Source of the DNA: Glaciecola flavus | Lineage (GTDB): Bacteria > Pseudomonadota > Gammaproteobacteria > Enterobacterales > Alteromonadaceae | DNA: 64,000 nt | Assembly: GCF_042646125.1 (NCBI RefSeq) | Contig: NZ_JBHRSW010000005.1 | Location: forward strand, 310,001-374,000 | Reading direction: 5' to 3' | Shown here: piece after piece, positions 1 through 10,016 of the stretch | How the letters are laid out: every line of letters starts with the position of its first letter | How positions within the stretch are numbered: position 1 is the stretch's first letter | Translations under genes and position numbers: made by a program | The notes under the pieces: generated by a model | Database searches by the model: none | What the model was told of the DNA's origin: nothing | What the model saw: only the letters and a program-made list of their open reading frames with translations

Positions 1-2
1 TT

Positions 3-1670
3 GAAATTCCGCCGACGGGTTTGAATGATGCTGAGCGGGATGATGCGCTCGCTCAATTTAAAGAATTTATTGATACGCAGCACGCAAGTTTTGCGGGTTT
101 TCAGGGTAACCAAGACCAAGATTATGCAGGGCGTTATCCCTATCTTTTGGATATGCATGCAAACAATATTGGCGACCCGTTCAGCAGCGGACGTTATACC
201 TTAAATTCAAAGTTTTGCGAACGTGCGGTGTTAGATTATTTTGCTGCACTTTGGAATAACAAATGGCCGCACACAGAAGACTCGGAACAAGAAGATGCCG
301 GACAGCGTTATTGGGGCTATGTTCTTACAATGGGCTTCACGGAAGGTAACATTTATGGTTTGTACAATGCAAGAGACTACTTAAAAGGGCGTTCATTGCT
401 GGAGAAGCAGCAGTCGCAAGACAAAATAGCATCGATTACACGCAGAGGTAGGGAAACCAGAGGGCACCACTTCGTTACAAGTGAACCAATCGAAAATGAC
501 AATAACAACGAAAACGCTTACTCTCCCGTTATATTTTATTCAGAAGATGTACACTATTCAGTCGAAAAAGCAGCTACCCTCCTAGAACTGCCTACGTTCA
601 AACAACTTGGCGACAAATTATACCCTGGGCAGTGCCCTATAACTCAAGATGGTGATTGGCCAGACATGGTGCCTTCACATGATTACGATCAGGACAACCC
701 AAAGTCTGGTTCGGTTAGAGTTGAAGAACTCACTAAGCTTGTTTCATTCTTCGTATCTCGTGGTTATCCTCCGATAGTTGTGGCAAATTTAGGCACCACT
801 TGGAAAGGTGCTTATGATGATGTTCCTGCGATCAACACAATGTTTGAAACGCTCGGGCAACAATATCCTTGGTTGTGGGAACGTAAAGTTTGTTACGGGA
901 TTGGAGATGATGGACAAAAACTATATGACATCCGCCGCGGCTTTTGGTTACATGTAGACGGTGCTCTCGGCGCCGCTTATCTGCCTTTTGTAGAAATGGC
1001 ATATAATCGCGGCCTTATTGAATATAAAGGTCCCATATTTGATTTTCGCAATCCTGCTGTAATGAGCGTAGGTTGCTCTATGCATAAATGGTTGGGCGGG
1101 CCATGGCCATCCGGTGTATTTCTAACTCGCACCGCTTATCAACTTACACCACCAGATGCAGCGGCTTCATTTTTGGGGACGCCTGATACAACATTAGGCG
1201 GCTCTAGGTCAGCCTTTTCACCCATGATTTTTTGGGACTATTTCTCAAGAATGAGCTACGAAGACAATATGCAAAAGGCTTTACAGACTGAACAAGTCGC
1301 CGCTTACTTAGAAACTGAACTATTTAAATTTGAAGCCGAGTTGAAACAAAAGTTTGGTGACGATGTTAATTTATGGATAGCTCGTTCCAAATTGAGTTTA
1401 ACTGTTCGTTTTCGGCTAGTTAACGAAACGTTAAACTACAAATGGTCGCTCGATACTAATCGACTGTGGGTACCCATTTCGGAAGGCAAGCAACAACAAC
1501 GCTCTTATTCGCACATATTTGTGATGCATTCGGTTGATACTGATCGCATTGATGCTTTTATAGACGACCTACGCCAAACTTCGATCAATGATTGGCATGA
1601 AGCGTTTCCTAAAATTGATGTGAGTGCGGTGCCTGAAGCGCCTAACCCGGGCCCTTCTGAGAACTATTAG
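3..1670 (+). CDS. PLP-dependent group II amino-acid decarboxylase, 5' end cut by window
   Basis: This is a pyridoxal-phosphate decarboxylase of the group II (histidine/glutamate/aromatic amino acid) fold. The cofactor aspartate lies in HVDGALGAAYLPF and the Schiff-base lysine in the SMHKWLGG segment. The first possible start in the window is a TTG at 21, but the frame is open back to base 3 (EIPPTGLN), which resembles the usual N-terminal region of the family, so the true start lies outside the window. At least 549 residues are present, close to full length. The substrate cannot be read from sequence. The gene has no evident link to the sugar genes that follow on the opposite strand. Confidence 0.8.
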   Translation, partial: EIPPTGLNDAERDDALAQFKEFIDTQHASFAGFQGNQDQDYAGRYPYLLDMHANNIGDPFSSGRYTLNSKFCERAVLDYFAALWNNKWPHTEDSEQEDAGQRYWGYVLTMGFTEGNIYGLYNARDYLKGRSLLEKQQSQDKIASITRRGRETRGHHFVTSEPIENDNNNENAYSPVIFYSEDVHYSVEKAATLLELPTFKQLGDKLYPGQCPITQDGDWPDMVPSHDYDQDNPKSGSVRVEELTKLVSFFVSRGYPPIVVANLGTTWKGAYDDVPAINTMFETLGQQYPWLWERKVCYGIGDDGQKLYDIRRGFWLHVDGALGAAYLPFVEMAYNRGLIEYKGPIFDFRNPAVMSVGCSMHKWLGGPWPSGVFLTRTAYQLTPPDAAASFLGTPDTTLGGSRSAFSPMIFWDYFSRMSYEDNMQKALQTEQVAAYLETELFKFEAELKQKFGDDVNLWIARSKLSLTVRFRLVNETLNYKWSLDTNRLWVPISEGKQQQRSYSHIFVMHSVDTDRIDAFIDDLRQTSINDWHEAFPKIDVSAVPEAPNPGPSENY

Positions 1671-1745
1671 CGACCTGTCTAGAGGTGAAAACATCATAAG
1701 GCACTATCGTCAAAATTAGCTTAGCAAATCATCTTTCTAAAAACA

Positions 1746-2798
1746 CTAGTGAATGATTTGCATAATATTTTGAGCCAATTGCCCTGTCGGAAATGCCTGA
1801 TCATTTGACAAAACAGCAATAAAATAACCGCTTTGTTCCGAACGCAGTATGTGGCTACTAAAGCCATCAATACCACCTCCGTGTTGATAGAATGGTTCTC
1901 CTTCGCTATTTTTCGAGACTATCCAGCCAAAAGCATAGTCAGCTAATCCAACACTATACATTTTTTGCGTAGATGCTTCGGAGATCAAGGAACGTTCGCT
2001 CAACCCTTTGTGCCACTTATATAAATCACTAACAGAAGAGGACAAAGCCCCAGACGCGTAAGGCACAGTCATAGAAATCGTGGCGACCGGCATATCATGC
2101 AAATACCCCTGCGCAACCTTCCCAAAGCCAATAACATCACTGCCATAGCGACTGTCTCGCATATCCAGTCTATTGAAAATTTCTTCTTGAATAAAGTCTG
2201 CGTAAGTCATACCCGTAATTAGCTCAATAATACAGCCTAGTAGTACGTAGTTAGAATTTGAATACTTAAGTTGCTGTCCAGCTGCAAATAGTTTTGATTC
2301 ATCTTTAAAGATGTTAATCAGCGACTCGGGCGTGTGACTATCCTTTCTAAAGCCCATAAACTCAGGCAATTCCGTATAGTTAACAATGCCACTGGTCATG
2401 TTCAATAAGTGCTTTATCAAAATATTGTCGCTATCAGGAAATTGCGGTATACATTTGGATATTGGGTCTTCTGTTGACAGCAAACCACGTTCTTCAAGCA
2501 TGAGGATAGCCACCGCAGTAAACTGCTTGGAAATGGAACCAATACGAAATTCAGTATGTGGTGTATTTTTAATATCACTTCTACGCGTTGCATATTCGAA
2601 ACCTCGACTTAACAATATATCGCCTTTTTTCGCGACTAGAATCGAACCTGAAAAATCTTGACTCTCAATATAAGAAGATAGCGACTGATTTTCTAAGGGC
2701 GGAGTGAGCCGACTATGCTTCCCGCTCGAGCAGGCCAATAGAAAGGTACTTAAAAGTAGAATCAGTAAAAATTTTGTTTGAGTAATAACCTTATACAT
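1746..2798 (-). CDS. beta-lactamase-family serine hydrolase, lipoprotein
   Basis: A class C beta-lactamase/penicillin-binding fold hydrolase. The N-terminus is a lipoprotein signal ending in LLACSSG. The active-site SxxK is in GSISKQFT (about residue 88), the YxN element in YSNSNY (about 180) and the KTG-equivalent HGG in QHGGGIDG near the C-terminus. The 350-residue length is normal for the family. Such proteins act in the envelope as esterases, peptidases or amidases, and the substrate cannot be predicted. A 9-bp inverted repeat at 1724-1732/1753-1761 overlaps the stop codon and may help end transcription. Confidence 0.85.
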   Translation of the reverse strand: MYKVITQTKFLLILLLSTFLLACSSGKHSRLTPPLENQSLSSYIESQDFSGSILVAKKGDILLSRGFEYATRRSDIKNTPHTEFRIGSISKQFTAVAILMLEERGLLSTEDPISKCIPQFPDSDNILIKHLLNMTSGIVNYTELPEFMGFRKDSHTPESLINIFKDESKLFAAGQQLKYSNSNYVLLGCIIELITGMTYADFIQEEIFNRLDMRDSRYGSDVIGFGKVAQGYLHDMPVATISMTVPYASGALSSSVSDLYKWHKGLSERSLISEASTQKMYSVGLADYAFGWIVSKNSEGEPFYQHGGGIDGFSSHILRSEQSGYFIAVLSNDQAFPTGQLAQNIMQIIH

Positions 2799-2954
2799 AA
2801 GTCATCTAAGTTTTCATCCTTTTGAAAACTATAGCATCAATATAAATCAGAAAATGCGGTGATAATGTCAGAAAATGTAAGGCAGACTAACAAATTTTAG
2901 AAAATGTACCGCGCTGAGGGAGGAGCTAAACGACAACCCCCTCACCTTGGACTC

Positions 2955-3965
2955 TCACTTTAGAGGGAAGGAATAAACCACATCATGGGCAGTTAAAAAC
3001 AAGGTCTTTTCATCTGCCGACAAGGCACAATTTGCCGTTGCTTTGCCTGTTTGAATTCTGGCTAGGAGTTTGCCTTCTGGTGAAAATACCCATACACCAC
3101 CTGGCCCTGTGCCAAAGATAATGCCTTTCGAGCTCACTGCCATGCCGTCGGGATACCCTGGCTGCCCCGATTTTTTCTTGTATTCAAAGGCATCATATAT
3201 CACTTGTTTATTACTCGCGTTCCCGCTCTTGTCCAGATCAAATGCATACCAACGCGGCATCTCATTGTCCGATACACCCACGTACAACTTGCGGTTGTCG
3301 GGCGACAAACCAATACCATTTGGGAATTTGATACTGTCGTCTATCAATCTGACCGAACCATCCGGCGAAACGGCATAAATACCCATAACGTCTAACTCTC
3401 GATGAGGACTCTCTGCACCGCCCGTCAGCCCATAAGTAGGATCAGTAAAATATAAATCACCATTTTTGTGGTAAACCGCATCATTAGGACTGTTGAATCG
3501 TTTACCGTCAAACTCCCCTGCTAGAGTAATAAATTTAGGCACGGGTGAGTGTAACGGTGCATCCATTACCGCAACGCGTCTATCACCTTGTTGAAGCAAA
3601 ACGAGTTGCCCTTCGTTGTTTAACAGCAAACCATTCGATCCCTGCTTAGAATCATGTGGCGCAATACCCGTTGCGCCCGACGGTTCAAGGTATACCGATA
3701 AGCCTGCTTGATCACTGTATTTAAGCACTTGGTTATTGGGTATATCAGAAAACAACAAATACCCACCGTCTTTGTCGACCCAAAGCGGGCCTTCTGTCCA
3801 TTTAAAGCCTTCAGCCAATTTAACTAGCTTGGCGTCTGCAGATAGTATGGCTAGGGCTTCTTTGTCTACTATCTCAACATCTGGACCTGCATGAGATCGG
3901 AGTGAAAAGAAAATCACACATAATGCGATTGCTAGTTTTAAGTCTTTTATCTTCATAGTGGTCAT
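2955..3965 (-). CDS. SMP-30/gluconolactonase-family sugar lactonase, secreted
   Basis: A six-bladed propeller lactonase of the SMP-30/gluconolactonase/LRE family. An N-terminal signal peptide (about residues 1-26, ending SHAG) places it in the periplasm. Family metal-site segments are visible: FTDPTYG preceded by SPNDAVYH, and FPNGIGLSPD with LYVGVSDNE. The start codon directly abuts the aldolase stop, so it is the last gene of a lactonase-aldolase-transporter-dehydratase operon. Inference: it hydrolyses galactono-1,4- or 1,5-lactone outside the cytoplasm so that the MFS protein can import galactonate. Other aldonolactones are possible. Confidence 0.8.
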   Translation of the reverse strand: MTTMKIKDLKLAIALCVIFFSLRSHAGPDVEIVDKEALAILSADAKLVKLAEGFKWTEGPLWVDKDGGYLLFSDIPNNQVLKYSDQAGLSVYLEPSGATGIAPHDSKQGSNGLLLNNEGQLVLLQQGDRRVAVMDAPLHSPVPKFITLAGEFDGKRFNSPNDAVYHKNGDLYFTDPTYGLTGGAESPHRELDVMGIYAVSPDGSVRLIDDSIKFPNGIGLSPDNRKLYVGVSDNEMPRWYAFDLDKSGNASNKQVIYDAFEYKKKSGQPGYPDGMAVSSKGIIFGTGPGGVWVFSPEGKLLARIQTGKATANCALSADEKTLFLTAHDVVYSFPLK

Positions 3966-4613
3966 CTAATGTTGCGTCGATTGTTTAACTAAGCGCATGA
4001 ACCCCTTCACATATTCAGTATGTTCACGTTTGTCTTCTTCGTTGCTGACTGCTCGGCATAGCTGACTACCAATTCCCACACCGGCAATACCTGCTTGCAA
4101 CCATTCAACCACGTTCTCCTTACTGACTCCACCCACAGCCATCAAAGGGATATCATTAAACGGTCCCATGATCCCTTTACAGTAACCAATACCAATATCA
4201 CCCGCTGGGAAAAGTTTCACAATATCAGCGCCCCACTCGACTGCAAGATTTATTTCTGTTGGCGTTAAAGCGCCCATTAGCACGGGGATATCAGCTTCGT
4301 GGGCAAGCTTAACAACGTCTTCGTTAATATTGGGCGTCACCAAAAACTGCGCGCCCGCTTCGACCGCGAGATGGGCTTTTTCAGCATTGGTAATCGTCCC
4401 CGCACCAATCAAGATGTCTGGAAAGCGTGCGCGTGCTTTTGCAATTTCTTCAACATAACCAGGAGTATTAGACGTAATTTCTAAGCAACGCATTCCCCCT
4501 TCAATCAAACACGCTAAGCACTCAGCTACTTGATTTTGTTCTTTTAATCTTACAATACCGACTACGCGTTCTTGTAAAATTTGCGCTAATATTCCTTGTC
4601 TAGATAAGGTCAT
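3966..4613 (-). CDS. 2-keto-3-deoxy-6-phospho-gluconate/galactonate aldolase
   Basis: A class I aldolase of the KDPG/KDPGal (Eda/DgoA) family. It splits 2-keto-3-deoxy-6-phosphogluconate or -galactonate into pyruvate and glyceraldehyde-3-phosphate. Seen: RVVGIVRL near the N-terminus, GAGTITN, QFLVTPN, the Schiff-base lysine in DIVKLFPAGD, and the phosphate-binding loop AVGGVSKENV. The 215-residue length is typical. It lies in an operon with a DgoD-like dehydratase and a galactonate-type transporter, favouring KDPGal. It is also the only KDPG-type aldolase in the window and could serve the anhydrogalactose branch, which ends in KDPG. Which sugar phosphate it prefers is inference. Confidence 0.88.
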   Translation of the reverse strand: MTLSRQGILAQILQERVVGIVRLKEQNQVAECLACLIEGGMRCLEITSNTPGYVEEIAKARARFPDILIGAGTITNAEKAHLAVEAGAQFLVTPNINEDVVKLAHEADIPVLMGALTPTEINLAVEWGADIVKLFPAGDIGIGYCKGIMGPFNDIPLMAVGGVSKENVVEWLQAGIAGVGIGSQLCRAVSNEEDKREHTEYVKGFMRLVKQSTQH

Positions 4614-4628
4614 ATACTTCTCTGTCGT

Positions 4629-5936
4629 TTAATCCAATTTTACTTCTTCAATTTTTCCGATTAGGAATAAATAAGAACACATTCCCGCAACCGCTAAAGC
4701 ACAAATAAACACTAAAGCAGGTCTAAAGTCACCACCACTGACTAGAAAACCGATAATAACAGGCACAGATACAGCTGAAAGCGCACCAATAAAGTTCATA
4801 GCGCCTCCGACCAAGCCTAAATATCGCTTGGGTGATAGCAGTGAAACAAATATCCATGCAATAGAGGCCAAGCCATTCCCAAAGAAAGCAATAGATAAAA
4901 AGGTCACGATCCAAAATGTGTCGTCAGTATAGTTAGCACCGATGATACTCGTTGATAGTAACATGCCAGCGATAATAGGAGCCTTGCGCGCGACTTCTTT
5001 TGATACTCCCCATTTACGTGTTAAGGCATCTGATACAAATCCTGACACCAAGACGCCACAAAACGCCGCTAAAAATGGAATAGAAGCTAAGAATCCTGAC
5101 TTAATAAAATCTAAGCCACGGTATTCAACTAAATAAGTGGGGAACCAAGTAAGGAAAAACATCAACACGCCACCCAAGCAAAATTGACCAATGTAAACAC
5201 CCCACAATTTTCTTACCATGAACACTTTCGCAATGTCTTTCACGGTAAACTTCGTGTTTTCCATTACCGCCGGTGCTTCCTCTTGTTTTTCTACTTTGGC
5301 TTTTTGATCTGTTGTGTTGTCTTCGGGGTCACGGTAAAGAATGTACCAAACCACTGCCCATACTATGCCCACCACGCCAGAAATAATGAACAAACCACGC
5401 CAACCAAAGTACTCTTGAATAATAGCTAACACAGGAAGTAAAAAGGCTAAACCAATGAATTGCCCAGAGGTATAAACGGCAATCGCGCCGGCGCGCTCAT
5501 TTTCGTTAAACCATTGGGTGACCACTTTATTGTTACATGGGTATGAGGGTGCCTCAAAAACACCGATTGCCATTCTACAACCAACCAAAGCGGCAAAGGA
5601 GCTCACTAAGCCTTGAACAATGGTGGCAATCGACCAAGCAGTAAGAATAAATGGATACAAAATACGAATTTTTATCAAATCAACTGTAATGCCGCCTGGG
5701 ATTTGAAAAATAGAATAGGTCCAACCAAAAGCAGAGAAAATCAATCCCATTTGCACAGTAGTAAGCGACAAATCTTCACTAAGCGCCCCTGCGGCAACAG
5801 AAATATTTGTGCGATCCATATAGTTAATCACAACGGTGATAAACACCATTGCGAGAATACCGTAGCGCCCTTTTTTAGCGACTTCTTGCTCCGTGGCAAG
5901 GGTCGATTCTTGCGTCGACTTCTCAGCGTCTTGCAT
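4629..5936 (-). CDS. MFS transporter, ACS family, probable galactonate/hexuronate importer
   Basis: A 12-helix major facilitator of the anion:cation symporter group (DgoT/ExuT/GudP type). The family signature NYMDRTNISVA follows the first helix, and a long cytoplasmic loop with EDNTTDQKAKVEKQEE separates the two halves. The longest open frame starts at a TTG at 5972. The ATG at 5936 (MQDAEKST) is preferred because it leaves a normal gap after the dehydratase gene and matches family N-termini. It sits between the dehydratase and aldolase genes, 15 bp before the aldolase. Proposed role: proton-coupled uptake of D-galactonate or a related aldonate. Confidence 0.85.
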   Translation of the reverse strand: MQDAEKSTQESTLATEQEVAKKGRYGILAMVFITVVINYMDRTNISVAAGALSEDLSLTTVQMGLIFSAFGWTYSIFQIPGGITVDLIKIRILYPFILTAWSIATIVQGLVSSFAALVGCRMAIGVFEAPSYPCNNKVVTQWFNENERAGAIAVYTSGQFIGLAFLLPVLAIIQEYFGWRGLFIISGVVGIVWAVVWYILYRDPEDNTTDQKAKVEKQEEAPAVMENTKFTVKDIAKVFMVRKLWGVYIGQFCLGGVLMFFLTWFPTYLVEYRGLDFIKSGFLASIPFLAAFCGVLVSGFVSDALTRKWGVSKEVARKAPIIAGMLLSTSIIGANYTDDTFWIVTFLSIAFFGNGLASIAWIFVSLLSPKRYLGLVGGAMNFIGALSAVSVPVIIGFLVSGGDFRPALVFICALAVAGMCSYLFLIGKIEEVKLD

Positions 5937-5975
5937 AATTCTACTCACTTTAATTATTGTTCTAATTAGCAACCA

Positions 5976-7130
5976 TTACCAATTTGTGTAACTTCCATCA
6001 TCTTTATGTAGACGTGGCGCTTCCCAAAACTTGAATGACTGTTCTTTTACTAGTTCTTCGTTAACGTCAATGCCTAGGCCCGGCACTGACAATACCTGCA
6101 ACATGTTGTTTTCTATGACTGGCGCATTAACAAAATAACGGTCGTAATCACCGTTATTGTCTGTATATTCCAAAATTTCTAACCAAGACAAATTGTTAAT
6201 TGCCGCACAAAAATGAATAGAAGCAGCGGTACATAAAGGGCTTAGAGGATTGTGCGGCATCATATCAATGTAGTGTGCCTCACACATGGCTGCTATTTTC
6301 ATTGACTCTGTAAACCCACCTGCGTTGCACACATCAATCCGAGCGAAGTTGGTCAAATTAGATTCTACAAAGGGAGCAAAATGCCATTTGCTGGTAAATT
6401 CTTCTCCAATAGCAAACGGAACATTTGTCATTTGACGCAGCATTTTATATGCCTCGGGCGATTCAGCTCGAATGGGCTCTTCCAAGAAATCGAGCGTGCC
6501 GGGTGCTAACTTTTCCGTAAAGGAGACAGTTTCTGCCACGGATAGACGGTGATGAAAATCAATGCCTAACACCACCTTATTGCCCAACTCTTCTCTAATA
6601 CTGTTGAGGCTATCTGCGGCCAGTGGCAGCGCATCGCGTGGCTCGTAACGAGTGGGCTTCGTGCTATCGCCATGCTCACCGGTAGTCAAACGAATACATT
6701 GCCAACCCTCTTGGTAAAGACGAATTGCATCGTCGACCACTTCTCTTCCATGGGGTTTGATACTCGTGGCAAATAGCGGTATTTGATTTCGTTGTTTTCC
6801 ACCCAACAACTGATAAACAGGGACGCCTAAGGCCTTACCTTTCACATCGTAAAGCGCAATGTCTATAGCAGCAATAGCAGCACTGAGGACTCTCCCTCTC
6901 TCAAAATACTGACTGCGGTACATTTCTTGCCACATACCGCCTATGTTAAACGCGTCCTGACCGATTAAAAACTGCCTGAAGTGCTCTATGGCACCCATTA
7001 CTGCTTTTTCCCGTCCGGAAAGCCCAGATTCTCCCCAGCCGTATATGCCTTCGTCTGTCTCTACTTTTACCACACATACATTTCTAAAACCCGCCCAGAA
7101 TGCATACGCTTTTACGTCCGTTATTTTCAC
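5976..7130 (-). CDS. enolase-superfamily sugar acid dehydratase, D-galactonate dehydratase type
   Basis: A mandelate-racemase/enolase superfamily member of 384 residues. The pattern resembles D-galactonate dehydratase (DgoD): MKITDVKAY start, VETDEGIYGWGESG, GQDAFNIGGMWQEMYRS, the metal-binding GIDFHHR, EEPI and GEE, and the acid-base histidine in MPHNPLSP. It would convert D-galactonate to 2-keto-3-deoxy-D-galactonate. It is the first gene of the operon with transporter, aldolase and lactonase, and its upstream region is shared with the divergent agarase gene. It differs from the second enolase-superfamily gene at 23067, which is the anhydrogalactonate cycloisomerase. L-fuconate or another aldonate remains possible as substrate. 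Confidence 0.78.
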   Translation of the reverse strand: MKITDVKAYAFWAGFRNVCVVKVETDEGIYGWGESGLSGREKAVMGAIEHFRQFLIGQDAFNIGGMWQEMYRSQYFERGRVLSAAIAAIDIALYDVKGKALGVPVYQLLGGKQRNQIPLFATSIKPHGREVVDDAIRLYQEGWQCIRLTTGEHGDSTKPTRYEPRDALPLAADSLNSIREELGNKVVLGIDFHHRLSVAETVSFTEKLAPGTLDFLEEPIRAESPEAYKMLRQMTNVPFAIGEEFTSKWHFAPFVESNLTNFARIDVCNAGGFTESMKIAAMCEAHYIDMMPHNPLSPLCTAASIHFCAAINNLSWLEILEYTDNNGDYDRYFVNAPVIENNMLQVLSVPGLGIDVNEELVKEQSFKFWEAPRLHKDDGSYTNW

Positions 7131-7501
7131 TGTTTACCCGCCGTGTTTATCGAACAACTGTATACACCATGAAGGTGGCTGAAGTTGTTTGATCTGTTTT
7201 TCATCACGCACTCTCGCTTTCCGCTGCCAGCGCGCTCGACTATGATGTTATTTTTAACCGTTAGATCAGTTAATGCAACCGTCATAACACATTTAAAAAT
7301 ACATATTACACACAATTTGTTAAAATTAATACAGAGGATTTTAACAACTCACTCATTTTGCAACATTTCATTTAAATAATGTTTGTTTATTGTTAACAGC
7401 ATATTGCTAACAATTAGAAGTTTTGGTTATCATAAAAATGATCGGGATAGTCATTACCTTGCATATTAATACTGCAAATCAGAACTCAGGAATCATCAAT
7501 A
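7131..7501. promoter_or_regulatory. divergent control region between DgoD-like operon and GH50 agarase
   Basis: This 371-bp AT-rich gap separates two divergent transcripts and holds no convincing gene. It carries two near-perfect copies of a palindrome seen upstream of other agar genes: TTGTTAACAG at 7390-7399 and TTGCTAACAA at 7404-7413. Their centres are 14 bp apart. Looser half-sites lie at 7317-7326 (ttgttaaaat) and 7340-7347 (ttttaaca). The GntR-type regulator encoded at 24401 is the best candidate binder, by inference. Confidence 0.5.
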
Positions 7502-9850
7502 ATGCTGCACAAAATATCTAAACTGTCTTTTAATATTAGCCTCATCTTAAGTTCAACACTCTTGATCAGCGCTTGTCAAAACGAAGCTAATTTGGCCAAT
7601 GAACAAGAAAACGTTCAGACAAACGAGGCCATTGCTGGTACTGAGCAGGTTCTTACCGATTTAATCACATTTTCTGAGGAGGCATTAGCGCACAAAGTCG
7701 ACCTCGACGGTATAGAGACCCAATATCTAGATTCCAAAAATAAACTGCAAGTGATATTCTCCAAGGACGCAAGTATCCCAACAATGCGTATTGAACCTGA
7801 TAGTCCTTGGGATTTATCAAACTTACCTGCTCATAACATTGCGATTGACGTGAAAAATGTGAGTGAGAGTTCGGCGCACTTGTACTTATCGCTCGAAAAC
7901 CCAGAGGGTAAAAGCCAGCGTCACTCTTTGAGTTTAGCAAAAGGCTTTGAAGGTACTATTTTTGTTCCGATTACGGGAATGGAAGCTGAAACTGAAACAG
8001 GGCTTTGGGGTGACGCCCCTATCTGGCCAGATGCAGGCACGATGATGGTCTGGCGCTCTTGGCGCAGCGGCAAACCAGACTTATCTAAACTAGCCAAAGT
8101 CGATATTTTCATGATCGGCACGCTAGAAGACAAAACTTTGGAAATAAACAACCTACGCATCAGAAAAAACCCACCATCTGATCCAAACTGGATGAAAGGC
8201 ATAGTTGACCAGTTTGGTCAAAATACCATGATGGACTATGCAGGCAAAGTAAAGTCTGAGAGTGAATTAAAAGCCTTAGCTAATGCAGAGCTTGCTGCCC
8301 TCGCCGCATCAAAAGGTCCTGAACACCGTTCAAAATTTGGTGGTTATACTAAAGGTCCCAAATTAGAAGCTACCGGTTACTTTCGTACCGAAAAAGTAGA
8401 CGGAAAATGGTGGATGGTTGACCCAGAAGGTTATGTATTTTTCTCTCACGGTCCTGCCAATGTTCGCATGGCGAATATGACTACGCTTACTGGTATTGAC
8501 TATGATGCACCGGAAATCCGCAAACGACGCGCAGAAGAAGTAACACCTGAAGATTCGATGGGTATCATTAAAATACCCAATGATATAAAAGCGCAAAATT
8601 ATGTTATCTCACCACTTCGAAACGATATGTTTACTTGGCTACCGGATTATGATCATCCCTTAGCTGAACACTACAGTTATCGTCGTTCGACTCACAAAGG
8701 CGCGATTCCCTATGGTGAAACATTCAGTTTTTATCGAGCAAATTTGCATAGGCGATATGGTAACGATGGCAATGAATCCTATTTGCGAAAATGGGAAGAG
8801 GTAACAATTGATAGAATGCGCGATTGGGGATTTACTTCATTTGGTAACTGGGTTGATCCGGCCTTTTATGCTGCCAAGCAAGTACCATACTTTGCCAATG
8901 GATGGATAATTGGCGATTTTAAAACCTTATCTGGTTATAAGAATCACTGGGGGTTAATGCCCGATCCCTTCGATCCTGTGTTCGCTGAACGCGCTCAATA
9001 CACCATTGATGTATTAAAGAGGAAGGTGAAAGGCTCGCCTTGGTGTGCAGGTATCTTTATTGATAATGAAAAAAGTTGGGGAGAGCGCACGGGGACTGTT
9101 CCTCAGCGTTATGGCGTGATTTTAGATGCACTGTCAAAATCGGTACAAGACAGCCCAGCAAAAGCGGCATTTAGTGAGCGATTAAAAGCAAAGTACGGCA
9201 GCATTGACGCGCTAAACAAGGCATGGAACACAAATATAGCGGATTGGTCTGCTTTAGATGCGGGTGTTGAGTTTACTGAATATTCAGATAAATTGGTAGC
9301 TGATTTGTCTAGCTTACTAGAAGCATTGGGCGAACAATATTTTGTTGTCGTGCACAATACTCTAGAAAAAGCCCTGCCCAACCACCTATACATGGGTGCG
9401 CGTATGGCCAACTGGGGCATGCCCGATGAAATAATCAAAGCATCATTAAAATACTCCGATGTACTCAGTTTCAACATATATGAAGAAGGTGTACAGCCGC
9501 ATGCTTGGGACTTTTTGGAAGAAGTAGATTTACCCACGGTTATCGGTGAATTCCATATAGGTACGTCTTCTGACTCGGGTATGTTTAATCCTGGGATAGT
9601 GCATGCCTCAGACCAACAGGATCGTGCACAAATGTATAAGGACTACATGGCAAGTGTTTTGTCTAAACCTTATATGGTTGGCGCTCATTGGTTTCAATAT
9701 GTTGACGAACCTCTTACTGGGCGGGCATTCGATGGTGAGAACGCAAACATTGGTTTTGTTAATGTCGCGGATATCCCCTACCCTCATCTAATAGATGCTG
9801 TTAAAGACGTGACTTACAACATGTATCAACAACGGCTTGAAAAAGAGTAA
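7502..9850 (+). CDS. GH50 beta-agarase, lipoprotein
   Basis: A glycoside hydrolase family 50 agarase, which cleaves beta-1,4 bonds of agarose or neoagaro-oligosaccharides to neoagarobiose or neoagarotetraose. A lipoprotein signal ends at LLISAC (about residue 25), so it is membrane anchored. An N-terminal carbohydrate-binding-like beta domain (about 60-220) precedes the TIM barrel, which opens with GKWWMVDPEGYVFFSHG. By comparison with characterised GH50 enzymes the acid/base is E523 in FIDNEKSWG and the nucleophile E683 in VIGEFHIG. The 782-residue length is normal. It is transcribed alone, divergent from the galactonate operon, and ends at the terminator at 9895. Product size cannot be told from sequence. 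Confidence 0.85.
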   Translation: MLHKISKLSFNISLILSSTLLISACQNEANLANEQENVQTNEAIAGTEQVLTDLITFSEEALAHKVDLDGIETQYLDSKNKLQVIFSKDASIPTMRIEPDSPWDLSNLPAHNIAIDVKNVSESSAHLYLSLENPEGKSQRHSLSLAKGFEGTIFVPITGMEAETETGLWGDAPIWPDAGTMMVWRSWRSGKPDLSKLAKVDIFMIGTLEDKTLEINNLRIRKNPPSDPNWMKGIVDQFGQNTMMDYAGKVKSESELKALANAELAALAASKGPEHRSKFGGYTKGPKLEATGYFRTEKVDGKWWMVDPEGYVFFSHGPANVRMANMTTLTGIDYDAPEIRKRRAEEVTPEDSMGIIKIPNDIKAQNYVISPLRNDMFTWLPDYDHPLAEHYSYRRSTHKGAIPYGETFSFYRANLHRRYGNDGNESYLRKWEEVTIDRMRDWGFTSFGNWVDPAFYAAKQVPYFANGWIIGDFKTLSGYKNHWGLMPDPFDPVFAERAQYTIDVLKRKVKGSPWCAGIFIDNEKSWGERTGTVPQRYGVILDALSKSVQDSPAKAAFSERLKAKYGSIDALNKAWNTNIADWSALDAGVEFTEYSDKLVADLSSLLEALGEQYFVVVHNTLEKALPNHLYMGARMANWGMPDEIIKASLKYSDVLSFNIYEEGVQPHAWDFLEEVDLPTVIGEFHIGTSSDSGMFNPGIVHASDQQDRAQMYKDYMASVLSKPYMVGAHWFQYVDEPLTGRAFDGENANIGFVNVADIPYPHLIDAVKDVTYNMYQQRLEKE

Positions 9851-9894
9851 AGACAGGATTTATTTATAACGTGCGCCCTAGTGGCACTGACGCA

Positions 9895-9936
9895 CAAAAA
9901 AAAAAGCCGCAGTCTTAGGTTGATGCGGCTTTTTTA
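9895..9936. terminator. bidirectional intrinsic terminator after GH50 gene
   Basis: A 6-bp stem gccgca/tgcggc (9906-9911 with 9924-9929) with a 12-nt loop is flanked by an A-run on the left and a T-run at 9930-9935. It can end the agarase transcript and the converging esterase transcript. Confidence 0.8.
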
Positions 9937-10016
9937 TTTATTCCGAGGTGTTTTTTGCGGATTTCTTTGTCTTACAGAAGCAAGCACTGTATAGACGACA
10001 CAAGCATACGCAAAAT

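Noticed and set aside
1724..1761. 9-bp inverted repeat GCAAATCAT/ATGATTTGC as a terminator
   Set aside because: It overlaps the end of the serine-hydrolase coding sequence, has a 20-nt loop and no T-run. Mentioned with the gene but not called separately.
9109..9537. 142-residue minus-strand frame inside the GH50 gene
   Set aside because: Antisense to the catalytic domain of a well-recognised agarase, no motifs of its own.
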